Source of the DNA: Pseudomonas sp. Teo4 | Lineage (GTDB): Bacteria > Pseudomonadota > Gammaproteobacteria > Pseudomonadales > Pseudomonadaceae | DNA: 64,000 nt | Direction of reading: 5' to 3' | Assembly: GCF_034387475.1 (NCBI RefSeq) | Contig: NZ_JAXCIL010000001.1 | Span: 1,240,001 to 1,304,000, forward strand | In this document: positions 23,958 to 32,219 of the stretch, piece after piece | Layout of the letters: every line of letters begins with the position of its first letter | Position numbering within the stretch: the first letter of the stretch is position 1 | Notes under the pieces: model-generated | What the model was told of the DNA's origin: nothing | The model's input: the letters and a program-made list of their open reading frames with translations, nothing else | The model's database searches: none | Program-made: the position numbers and the translations under genes

Positions 23958-24545
23958 ATGGCCCTGGCTGATGAGATCGGCCGGTGTATCGACATCGCGC
24001 AACACGCCCGCATCCTCCACATCGACCCTGCGCCAGGCGTGTGGATTGTGCAGAATCACCTGCCTGCCACCCTGGTCGCCCTGCACCTGCGCAAGCGCTG
24101 GCCAGAACGCACGGCCAAACAGCACCGGATGACCGCGTTGGCCCTGGTGAAACGGCAATACAATGTGTCTTTCGCCGGCTTGCGCGCACAAGCGCTGCAG
24201 TGTCTCTGACGTCACCCAAGGCATGTCCCCGAGCAGGATCGCCACCGCCTGAGCCTGTGACCCATGCAGCGCTGCAATGCCCGCAGCCAGGCTGGCGGAC
24301 AGGCCGCTATCGGCGTGCTCGGCATAGACCACCTTCACGCCTGCATCCAAGCCAAGTCGCTGTGGCTCATCCCCTGGGCGCAGCACCACAACCACCTCGT
24401 CGAAGTGCTCTTGCACCCGCCCTAGCGTCGTGGCCAGCAATGTCTGGCCCGAGGGCAGGGCAGCGATGCGTTTGTCGCTGCCAAAGCGTGTAGCCCGCCC
24501 GGCCGCCAGTACCAGCGCCGCGCAGGTCGGCTGGCCTGCTGTCAC
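23955..24545 (-). CDS. MobA/MocA-like nucleotidyltransferase
   Basis: 196 aa. N-terminal nucleotide-binding motif LVLAAGRATRFGSDKR and LLGDMPWVTSETL identify the MobA-like NTP transferase group. In MocA, the closest type, CTP is joined to molybdopterin to form the MCD cofactor used by xanthine-oxidase-family enzymes. Its place as last gene after xdhC and the molybdenum hydroxylase supports that role. It overlaps the XdhC gene by four bases (ATGA). Confidence 0.88.
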   Translation of the reverse strand: MTAGQPTCAALVLAAGRATRFGSDKRIAALPSGQTLLATTLGRVQEHFDEVVVVLRPGDEPQRLGLDAGVKVVYAEHADSGLSASLAAGIAALHGSQAQAVAILLGDMPWVTSETLQRLCAQAGERHIVLPFHQGQRGHPVLFGRAFWPALAQVQGDQGGRQVILHNPHAWRRVDVEDAGVLRDVDTPADLISQGH

Positions 24546-25555
24546 GCACCTACCTCCTGGGCGAACTTGGCTTGGCTTACGTTGAATGCGCCAGGTAACG
24601 CCACGCCATTCTTGGTCGCGAGCAGCTCGGCCATGACGCTGACGGCGATTTCAGCCGGGGTCTTGCTGCCGATGTAGATACCGATGGGGCCGTGCAGGCG
24701 CTGCAGCGAAGCTTCGGTCTCGCCGAAGTGCTCGACCAGGCGCTCGCGGCGCAGCTGGTTGTTACGCCGCGAGCCGATCACGCCGATATAGAACGCCGGG
24801 CCATGCAGGGCTTCGAGCAAGGCCAGGTCATCGAGCTTGGGGTCGTGGCTGAGGCCGACGATGGCGGTGCGCATATCGGCGGCATAGACCCGTACCACGT
24901 CATCGGGCATGCCGACCAGCTTCTCCACCCCGGCAACGTTCCAGCCGTCCATGTACTCGGGGCGTGGGTCGCAGACCGACACCTTGAAACCGTTGAACAA
25001 GGCCATGGTCGCCAGGTACTCGGCCAGTACGCCGGCGCCGATCAGCAGCAGGCGATATCCCGGGCCCAAGGTGTTGACCATGCGTTGGCCATCGAAGCTG
25101 AACGGGGTCGGGGTGCTGGTGACGGTCAGTTGGGCCTCGCCAGTGCGCAAGTCCAGTGTCCGTTGCACCAGGCTACCGGCATCGAGCTGGGCCAGAAGCT
25201 CATCCAGGCTGTGCCATGACGGGCTGAACTCCAGGATCAGCTCCAGGGTGCCGCCGCACGGCAGGCCGAAACGGTGCGCTTCATCGGCGCTGACGCCATA
25301 CCGGACCACGTCAGGGCCTCGCTGTGCAATGCCGCTGCCGCCGTAAGCGGTGGTGTAGCGGTGAATGAGATCGTCCTCGATACAGCCCCCGGAGACGCTG
25401 CCGATCACGCGGCCATCGTTGCGCAGGGCCATCATCGAGCCCACGGGCCTGGGCGACGATCCCCAGGTACGGGCCACGGTGGCCAGCAATACCGGTTCAC
25501 CGGCTGCGAGCCAGTCCCGGGCGGTGCGCAGGACCAGCAGGTCGATACTTTCCAT
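24542..25555 (-). CDS. XdhC/CoxI-family molybdenum enzyme maturation protein
   Basis: 337 aa. The N-terminal XdhC_CoxI domain has LLATVARTWGSSPRPVGSMM and GSVSGGCIEDDL (residues ~20-65). The C-terminal Rossmann domain has LLLIGAGVLAEYLATMALFNGFKVSVCDPRPEY and FYIGVIGSRRNN. XdhC binds Moco, supports its sulfuration and inserts it into xanthine-oxidase-like apoenzymes. It sits in the operon directly after the three structural genes (13 bp after the cytochrome gene). Confidence 0.93.
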   Translation of the reverse strand: MESIDLLVLRTARDWLAAGEPVLLATVARTWGSSPRPVGSMMALRNDGRVIGSVSGGCIEDDLIHRYTTAYGGSGIAQRGPDVVRYGVSADEAHRFGLPCGGTLELILEFSPSWHSLDELLAQLDAGSLVQRTLDLRTGEAQLTVTSTPTPFSFDGQRMVNTLGPGYRLLLIGAGVLAEYLATMALFNGFKVSVCDPRPEYMDGWNVAGVEKLVGMPDDVVRVYAADMRTAIVGLSHDPKLDDLALLEALHGPAFYIGVIGSRRNNQLRRERLVEHFGETEASLQRLHGPIGIYIGSKTPAEIAVSVMAELLATKNGVALPGAFNVSQAKFAQEVGA

Positions 25556-25568
25556 CAGTCAATCCTGT

Positions 25569-26915
25569 TCAGCGCATCTGCAGAATGATCGGGCTGCTGC
25601 TGGCCGGGTCGGTGTGCCCGCGCAGCTTGGCGACCGCCTGGGCATTCACCGCGTCACCCTGGTTGCCCCAGCTGCCGCGGACATAACTCAACACCTCGGC
25701 AATCTCCTGGTCGGACAACTGCTCGCGGAACGCTGGCATGCGATAGGCATCCGGCAGCCCGGCCGTGACCACCCGCTGCGAGCCGTTGAGGGTGATGTTG
25801 ATGGCCGATGCCTGCTCCTTGGCCAGTGCCGATGTGGCACCGGCCAGCGGTGGCATCCATTCGGCCTGGCCTTTGCCGTCCAGGCCATGGCAGGAGGCAC
25901 AGCGGGTGACGTAGGTGTGCGCACCGGGCGCGTCGAGCTGGGTGCTGGCGGACACCGCCTGATACTGCCAAGGCGTGCCATCGCGCTGCGGGTCGCCGGG
26001 CAGCGATGCAAGGTAGTGGGCGATGGCCGCCAGGTCCTGGTCATTCATGAACTGGGTGGAGTTGTTGAAGGCCTCGGTCATCGAGCCGAACACCACGGCG
26101 TGCTGGTTGCGGCCGGTCTTGAGGAACCGCACGATATCGGCCTCGCTCCAGCGCCCCAGGCCGGTGTTGTGGTCTGCGCGCAGGCTCGGTGCATACCAGC
26201 CATCGAGCAGGGCGCCGGACAGGAACGCGTCGCCGGCCTCGTCCAGCGCTTTTTCGTTGAACGCAAGGCCCCGTGGTGTGTGGCAACTGCCGCAATGGCC
26301 CGGGCCCTGGACGATGTAGGCGCCGCGGTTCCACTGGGCGTCTTGCGCGGTTTTTTCCGCGTAGGGCGTGTTGGGGGCGAACAGCCCATTCCAAAAAGCA
26401 ATCGGCCAACGCATGTTCAGCGGCCAGGGAATCTCGCCAGCTCGGTTGGGTTGGTTGACCGGCTGCACGCCTTTCATGAAAAAGGCATACAGCGCGCGCA
26501 TATCATCGTCGCTGAGCTTGGCGTACGAGGGGTAGGGCATGGCAGGGTAGAGCCTGCGCCCACCCGGTGCGACGCCGTGGCGCACGGCCCGGTCGAAGTC
26601 GGCAAGGCTGTAGGCGCCGATACCGGTGGTGCGGTCGGGGGTGATGTTGGTGGCATGGATGACGCCCAGCGGGGTGGCCATTTCCAGCCCGCCGGCGAAT
26701 GGCGCCTGCCCAGGCAGGCTGTGGCAGGCCACGCAGTCACTGAGCCTGGCCACGTACTCGCCACGGCTGACCAGCGCCGCCTCGTGTTGGGTGATGGGCT
26801 GGTTCTGAAACGGTGAGGCGGGCTCGCGGCTGACATACCAGGCCAGCAGGCCGGCTGCCAGCAGGCAAGGCAGCGCGAGCCAGCCAGCGGTTCTTGCGAA
26901 TCGGCTTCGGGTCAT
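25569..26915 (-). CDS. Triheme cytochrome c subunit of a molybdenum hydroxylase
   Basis: 448 aa. One N-terminal membrane anchor/signal (AGWLALPCLLAAGLLAWYV) and three CxxCH heme sites: CVACH, CGSCH and CASCH, in three successive cytochrome c domains. This is the architecture of the cytochrome subunit of periplasmic alcohol dehydrogenases and of IorAB/NicAB-type hydroxylases, where it passes electrons from the 2Fe-2S subunit to the respiratory chain. It lies 18 bp downstream of the molybdenum subunit. The ATG at 26915 is one of two close starts. Confidence 0.92.
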   Translation of the reverse strand: MTRSRFARTAGWLALPCLLAAGLLAWYVSREPASPFQNQPITQHEAALVSRGEYVARLSDCVACHSLPGQAPFAGGLEMATPLGVIHATNITPDRTTGIGAYSLADFDRAVRHGVAPGGRRLYPAMPYPSYAKLSDDDMRALYAFFMKGVQPVNQPNRAGEIPWPLNMRWPIAFWNGLFAPNTPYAEKTAQDAQWNRGAYIVQGPGHCGSCHTPRGLAFNEKALDEAGDAFLSGALLDGWYAPSLRADHNTGLGRWSEADIVRFLKTGRNQHAVVFGSMTEAFNNSTQFMNDQDLAAIAHYLASLPGDPQRDGTPWQYQAVSASTQLDAPGAHTYVTRCASCHGLDGKGQAEWMPPLAGATSALAKEQASAINITLNGSQRVVTAGLPDAYRMPAFREQLSDQEIAEVLSYVRGSWGNQGDAVNAQAVAKLRGHTDPASSSPIILQMR

Positions 26916-26932
26916 GGGCAATCCTGGCTCGC

Positions 26933-29182
26933 TCAGCTGAAGGTGTAGCGGCTAAGGGGCATGCTGCGAATGCGCTGGCCCGTGAGCCGCGCTACCGCGT
27001 TGGCCACCGCCGGAGCGACTGCCGGCAGCGGCGGTTCGCCAATGCCGCCCATCTTCGCGCCGCTTTCGACAATGCGCACATGCACCCTGGCCATGCGCGA
27101 GGGCGGCAGGATCGGGTACAGGTCGTAATTGCGCGCCCTCGGTTTGCCGTCGACGTACACCGCTTCCTCAATCAGCGCCTGAGACAGCCCCAGAGCCACG
27201 GCACCGTTGACCTGCGCTTCGATGATCGCCGGGTTGACGATGCTGCCGGGGTCGATGGCCTGCCAGATGTCGTGCACCTTGACCTGGCCATTTTCGATGG
27301 ACACCTCGGCAATCACCGCCGCCTCGGAGCCGAACGGCGACGCCATGGCGATGCCTCGGGCGCGCTTGCTGCCATCCTCGGCGGTGAACGGGCCGCGTTT
27401 CCAGCCGCCGGACAGTTCCTCGACGGCTTTTAACAGGTTGGTCAGCCGCGGGTTGTCTTTAAGCAGGTGCTGGCGCAGTTCGAACGGATCCTTGCCGCCC
27501 TTGTCGGCCAGTTCGTCGAGGAAGGCCTCGTAGAAGAAGTCGTTCAGCGAATTGCCCACCGAGCGCCAGTAGCCCAGCATCACCGGGCCTTTGACGTAGA
27601 TTTGCGCAATGCGCTTGTTGGCAATGGCATACGACTTGCCGGAAAGCCCCTCCAGCGCGGTGGGGTCGATTTTCTCGCCCTGTTTGCCGGCCAGGGCCTC
27701 GGTTGGCCCTTCGGTGGCACTGACCGCCTCGATGGCGACCGGTAGGCCGTCGGCATCCAGCGCAGCGCGGAACTTGACCACCGCCATGGGCCGATGCACG
27801 TCACGCAGGAACTCTTCCTCGCGGGTCCAGATGAGTTTGACCGGTCGGCCGACCGCTTTGGCCAGTTCAATGGCCTGCGGGTAAGGGTTGGCCGACTCGT
27901 ACAGAAAGTGCCGCCCGAAGAAACCGCCCAGCAGCGGCGAGTGCAGGGTGATGCGCGCCGGGTCCAGGCCGGTGCGCTTGGCGATGTCGTCGCGGAACAT
28001 GTCGGGTGCCTGGTTGGGCAGCCAGACGTCCAGCGAGCCGTCGGGGTTGAAGCGGGCGATGGCCGACGGCGGCTCCAGCTGGGCATGGTTGAGGTACTGG
28101 TTGTGGTAGGTGGCCTCGACCGTGGTCTTGGCATCGGCCAGCGCCTTGGCCACATCGCCTGCGACTTCATCGTCACGGGCCGGCCCGGTTTCGGCGGCCA
28201 GGCGTTCACGGAAGGCGTCGCTGGAAAAGTCGGCCGGCATGGCCCGCAGTTTCGAGTCGGCCGCAGGCTCTTGCCAATCGACCTGTATGGCCTCGACCGC
28301 ACGCTTGGCGTGCCACCAGCGTTCGGCCACCACCGCCACGGCGCCTGGCAGGCGATGCACCGAATGCACCCCCTTCATGGCCTTGACCTGGTCTTCGTTG
28401 CGCAGGCTGCCAACGGTCATGCCCAGGCGCGGTGCATGCTGCACGGCGGCATGCAGCATGCCGTCGACCTTGATGTCGATGGTGTACTGCGCCTTGCCGG
28501 TGGATTTGTCGTAGGCATCGACCCGGCGCACGGGTTTGCCGATCCAGCGGAACTGGCTGGGGTCGCGCAGCTTCACGCTGGCCGGGTCCGGCACGGGCAG
28601 GTCCATGGCACGTGCGGCCAGTTCACCATAGGCCAGCGAGCGGCCAGAGGCGGCATGCAGCACTTTGCCAGGCTCGGTGCTCAGCTCGCCGACTGGTACA
28701 CCGAGTTGTTCGGCAGCGGCCTGCAGCAGCATGGCCCGGGCCAGGGCGCCGAGACGGCGCATGGTCGGGTAGCTCATGCGCACCGACATGCTGCCACCGG
28801 TAATGCGCATGCCGTTTTCCATCACCACGTAGGTTTCGCCGGGCGGCGCGCTGTCGAGCACGAAGGTGGCAGGGTCGGCATCCAGCTCTTCGCCGACGAT
28901 CTGCGCCATGGCCGTGTAGACGCCCTGGCCGCCTTCCATGAACGGGCACAGCAGGCGCACGGTGCTGTCCGGGCGAATTTCCAGAAATGCCGGCACCTGG
29001 GTGCCGCGCTCTGCGGTGGCGGCCGCTGCGGCCTGGACACGGGCCGAGCCCAGCGGCAGGCCGAAGCCCAGGACCAGTGCGCCGACCGCTGTGCCGGCCA
29101 GAAAGCGCCGACGCGACAGGTTGACCGTTTCGCCCAACGGCAGCTTCAGCAGGTCGTCAGGGGTGTCGATGCGAATGTTCAT
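26933..29182 (-). CDS. Molybdopterin-binding subunit of an IorB/aldehyde oxidase-type dehydrogenase
   Basis: 749 aa. A twin-arginine signal (LSRRRFLAGTAVGALVLGFGL) shows export of the folded, cofactor-loaded protein. The xanthine-dehydrogenase-family Mo-binding domains follow (e.g. GMRITGGSMSVRM, LGGFFGRHFLYE), with the catalytic Glu in KMGGIGEPPLP near the C-terminus. Resembles isoquinoline 1-oxidoreductase beta subunit and P. putida iorB. The reaction is hydroxylation of an N-heterocycle or oxidation of an aldehyde. It overlaps the 2Fe-2S gene stop by one base and begins a structural operon with XdhC and MobA-like factors. Confidence 0.93.
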   Translation of the reverse strand: MNIRIDTPDDLLKLPLGETVNLSRRRFLAGTAVGALVLGFGLPLGSARVQAAAAATAERGTQVPAFLEIRPDSTVRLLCPFMEGGQGVYTAMAQIVGEELDADPATFVLDSAPPGETYVVMENGMRITGGSMSVRMSYPTMRRLGALARAMLLQAAAEQLGVPVGELSTEPGKVLHAASGRSLAYGELAARAMDLPVPDPASVKLRDPSQFRWIGKPVRRVDAYDKSTGKAQYTIDIKVDGMLHAAVQHAPRLGMTVGSLRNEDQVKAMKGVHSVHRLPGAVAVVAERWWHAKRAVEAIQVDWQEPAADSKLRAMPADFSSDAFRERLAAETGPARDDEVAGDVAKALADAKTTVEATYHNQYLNHAQLEPPSAIARFNPDGSLDVWLPNQAPDMFRDDIAKRTGLDPARITLHSPLLGGFFGRHFLYESANPYPQAIELAKAVGRPVKLIWTREEEFLRDVHRPMAVVKFRAALDADGLPVAIEAVSATEGPTEALAGKQGEKIDPTALEGLSGKSYAIANKRIAQIYVKGPVMLGYWRSVGNSLNDFFYEAFLDELADKGGKDPFELRQHLLKDNPRLTNLLKAVEELSGGWKRGPFTAEDGSKRARGIAMASPFGSEAAVIAEVSIENGQVKVHDIWQAIDPGSIVNPAIIEAQVNGAVALGLSQALIEEAVYVDGKPRARNYDLYPILPPSRMARVHVRIVESGAKMGGIGEPPLPAVAPAVANAVARLTGQRIRSMPLSRYTFS

Positions 29183-29637
29183 CAGGCTTTACCCCCTTCG
29201 GCCAGTTCATGCACCGCCGCGTGAATGGCGTTGTAGGTGCCGCAGCGGCACAGGTTGACCATCGCCGCGTCGATCTGCGCGTCACTGGGTTTGGGGGTGT
29301 GCTTGAGCAGCGCGGTGGCGGCCATCACCTGGCCGGACTGGCAGTAGCCGCACTGGGCCACCTGGTGCTCGACCCAGGCCGCGACCACGCGCTTGCCCAC
29401 CTCGTCGGCTTCGATGGCCTCGATGGTGGTCACTTCGCGGCCGACCACGCCCGCCACGGGCGTGACGCAGGCACGCACCACGTTGCCGTCCACCAGCACC
29501 GAGCAGGCGCCGCACTGGGCCAGGCCACAGCCGTATTTGGTACCGGTCAGGCCCAGGTCGTCACGAATCACCCACAGCAGGGGCGTGTCGGCGTCGGCCT
29601 CGACCTGGTAGGTCTTCTGGTTGATCCGTAGTTCCAT
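29182..29637 (-). CDS. 2Fe-2S subunit of the molybdenum hydroxylase (IorA-like)
   Basis: 151 aa with both clusters of the family: plant-type 2Fe-2S in the N-terminal half (CGLAQCGACSVL ... VVRAC) and the all-helical second cluster (CGYCQSG ... CRCGTY). It moves electrons from the Mo site to the cytochrome subunit. No export signal of its own, so it likely travels with the Tat-bearing large subunit. It is first gene of the operon. A ribosome site is not obvious; MELRINQ is the conventional start. Confidence 0.93.
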   Translation of the reverse strand: MELRINQKTYQVEADADTPLLWVIRDDLGLTGTKYGCGLAQCGACSVLVDGNVVRACVTPVAGVVGREVTTIEAIEADEVGKRVVAAWVEHQVAQCGYCQSGQVMAATALLKHTPKPSDAQIDAAMVNLCRCGTYNAIHAAVHELAEGGKA

Positions 29638-30026
29638 GGTTCACCTGCTGATCATCGGTTGCTGTCGCATGTTCTTTTTGAGTGGGGAATACGTTGTTCC
29701 CCAATCCAGAAACGCTAGCACAGGGGGATGACCGTTGGTCTGGTGCAGGGCGCAGGTTCAGAGGATCAGGCAAGCAATCCGGTGGAATGCGCAAGCCGGC
29801 TCTTACACGTCTATGTGGGAGCCTCTGTCTTGTGTTGTCTGTACTGGCCTCATCGCCGGCAAGCCGGCTCCCACAGGTACTGCAGTGATCTCAAGGTCGG
29901 CGCGGTTCATGTGGGAGCCGGCTTGCCGGCGATAAGGCCCGTACAGACAAACAGGACTTCCAGGCCGAAAACCCGGATAATGCCGGCCAATTTCGTTTTG
30001 CACGCTTAAATCACGGTAATTCCCGC
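29638..30026. other. 389 bp spacer between divergent operons
   Basis: It holds the promoter regions of the 2Fe-2S subunit (minus) and OsmC-YcaO (plus) genes, with a REP pair in the middle. No other ORF, RNA gene or clear operator was seen. Confidence 0.6.
29844..29943. repeat. Inverted REP pair
   Basis: TCGCCGGCAAGCCGGCTCCC at 29852 and its inverse at 29910 flank a ~30 bp spacer. A half unit (TATGTGGGAGCC) lies just before it at 29812. Confidence 0.85.
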
Positions 30027-32216
30027 ATGGAAATCAAGGTCAATTTTCTCGACAACCTTCGCCTAGAAGCCAAGTTCGACGACTTCACGGTCATCGCCGA
30101 CCAGCCGATCCGTTACAAGGGCGATGGCTCGGCGCCGGGTCCGTTCGACTACTTCCTGGCGTCGTCGGCCTTGTGTGCGGCCTATTTCGTGAAGCTGTAC
30201 TGCCAGACGCGGAACATCCCCACCGAGAACATCCGTCTTTCGCAGAACAACATCGTCGACCCGGAAAACCGCTACAACCAGATCTTCAAGATCCAGGTCG
30301 AGCTGCCCGAAGACATTTCCGAGAAGGACCGCCAGGGCATCCTGCGCTCCATCGACCGCTGCACGGTGAAGAAGGTGGTGCAGACCGGCCCCGAGTTCAT
30401 CATCGAGGAAGTCGACAACCTCGATGCCGACGCCCAGGGCCTGCTGATGCCGGTGGCCGATTCCACCACCTACATCGCCGGCAAGGACCTGCCGCTTGAG
30501 CAGACCATCGCCAACATGTCGTCGATCCTGGCTGGGTTGGGCATGAAGATCGAGATCGCCTCGTGGCGCAACATCGTGCCTAACGTGTGGTCGCTGCATG
30601 TACGCGATGCGCAGTCGCCGATGTGCTTCACCAACGGCAAGGGCGCAACCAAAGAGGCCGCACTGGCCTCGGCGCTGGGCGAGTTCATCGAGCGGCTGAA
30701 CTGCAACTTCTTCTACAACGACCAGTTCTGGGGCGAGGAAATCGCCAACGCGCCGTTCGTGCACTACCCCAACGAGCGCTGGTTCAAGCCTGGGCCCAAG
30801 GATGCGCTGCCGGTGGAAATCCTCGACGCGTACTGCCTGGACATCTACAACGGCGATGGCGAGCTGCGTGGCTCGCACCTGTACGACACCAACTCGGGTA
30901 ACACCGAGCGCGGCATCTGCTCGCTGCCATTCGTGCGTCAGTCGGACGATGAGGTGGTCTACTTCCCGTCCAACCTGATCGAAAACCTGTTCCTCAGCAA
31001 CGGCATGAGCGCAGGCAACACCCTGGCCGAAGCCCAGGTGCAGTGCCTGTCGGAAATCTTCGAGCGCGCGGTGAAACGCGAGATCCTCGAAGGCGAGCTG
31101 GCCCTGCCGGATGTGCCGCAAGAGGTGCTGGCCAAGTACCCCGGCATCCTGGCCGGTATCCAGGGCCTTGAAGAGCAGGGCTTCCCGGTGCTGGTCAAGG
31201 ATGCCTCGCTGGGCGGTGAGTTCCCGGTGATGTGCGTGACCTTGATGAACCCGCGCACCGGTGGCGTGTTCGCCTCGTTCGGCGCCCACCCAAGCTTCGA
31301 GGTGGCGCTGGAGCGCAGCCTCACCGAACTGCTGCAGGGCCGCAGCTTCGAAGGCCTGAACGACCTGCCGCAGCCGACCTTCGAAAGCCACGCATTGACC
31401 GAACCGAACAACTTCGTCGAGCACTTCATCGATTCCAGCGGTGTGGTGTCGTGGCGCTTCTTCAGTGCCAAGGCCGATTTCGAATTCGTCGAGTGGGACT
31501 TCTCCGGCCAGGGCGAGGACTCGAACGTTCAGGAGGCCGAAACCCTGTTCGGCATTCTCGAAGACATGGGCAAGGAAGTGTACATGGCGGTGTACGACGA
31601 CCTCGGCGCCAATGCCTGCCGCATTCTGGTGCCGGGCTACTCGGAGATCTACCCGGTCGAGGACCTGATCTGGGACAACACCAACCGTGCCCTGGCGTTC
31701 CGTGCCGATATCCTCAACCTGCACAGCCTCGAAAACCGCGCGCTGCGTGCGTTGCTCAAGCGCCTGGATAACTGCGAGGTGGACGATTACACCACCATCA
31801 CCACCCTGATCGGCGTCGAGTTCGACGAAAACACGGTGTGGGGCCAGTTGACCATCCTCGAGCTCAAGCTGCTGATCTGCCTGGCCTTGCAGCGTTTCGA
31901 AGACGCCAAGGAGCTGGTCGAAGCCTTCTTGCAGTTCAACGACAACACCGTCGAGCGCGGCCTGTTCTACCAGGCCCTGAACGTGGTGCTGGAAGTGGTG
32001 CTGGATGACGAGCTGGAAATGGCCGATTACGAAGTCAACTTCCGCCGCATGTTCGGCAACCCGCGCATGGACGCGGTGCTGGGCTCGGTGGACGGCAGCG
32101 TGCGCTTCCATGGCCTGACCCCGACCAGCCTCAAGCTCGAAGGCCTCGACCGTCACCTGCGCCTGATCGAAAGCTACAAGAAGCTGCACGCCGCACGGGC
32201 CAACGCCGCCAAGTAA
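30027..32216 (+). CDS. OsmC domain-YcaO domain fusion protein
   Basis: 729 aa. Residues 1-~130 form an OsmC-like domain with both reactive cysteines of that family, C50 (ASSALCAAYF) and C112 (SIDRCTVKK). From ~147 to the end the sequence follows E. coli YcaO closely (CFTNGKGATKEAALASALGEFIERL, NGMSAGNTLAEAQVQCLSEIFERA, SFGAHPSFEVALERSLTELLQGR, DSSGVVSWRFFS), including the helical C-terminus. YcaO proteins activate amide backbones with ATP; E. coli YcaO assists RimO-dependent beta-methylthiolation of ribosomal protein S12. An OsmC peroxidase-like domain joined to it suggests a thiol-handling or redox-gated step (inference). Stand-alone gene, convergent with a diguanylate cyclase. Confidence 0.93.
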   Translation: MEIKVNFLDNLRLEAKFDDFTVIADQPIRYKGDGSAPGPFDYFLASSALCAAYFVKLYCQTRNIPTENIRLSQNNIVDPENRYNQIFKIQVELPEDISEKDRQGILRSIDRCTVKKVVQTGPEFIIEEVDNLDADAQGLLMPVADSTTYIAGKDLPLEQTIANMSSILAGLGMKIEIASWRNIVPNVWSLHVRDAQSPMCFTNGKGATKEAALASALGEFIERLNCNFFYNDQFWGEEIANAPFVHYPNERWFKPGPKDALPVEILDAYCLDIYNGDGELRGSHLYDTNSGNTERGICSLPFVRQSDDEVVYFPSNLIENLFLSNGMSAGNTLAEAQVQCLSEIFERAVKREILEGELALPDVPQEVLAKYPGILAGIQGLEEQGFPVLVKDASLGGEFPVMCVTLMNPRTGGVFASFGAHPSFEVALERSLTELLQGRSFEGLNDLPQPTFESHALTEPNNFVEHFIDSSGVVSWRFFSAKADFEFVEWDFSGQGEDSNVQEAETLFGILEDMGKEVYMAVYDDLGANACRILVPGYSEIYPVEDLIWDNTNRALAFRADILNLHSLENRALRALLKRLDNCEVDDYTTITTLIGVEFDENTVWGQLTILELKLLICLALQRFEDAKELVEAFLQFNDNTVERGLFYQALNVVLEVVLDDELEMADYEVNFRRMFGNPRMDAVLGSVDGSVRFHGLTPTSLKLEGLDRHLRLIESYKKLHAARANAAK

Positions 32217-32219
32217 GGG

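Noticed and set aside
30063..32189. 708-residue open frame on the minus strand opposite the OsmC-YcaO gene
   Set aside because: It is a high-GC shadow: His/Val/Gln-rich, with no domain, while the plus strand has two clear domains.
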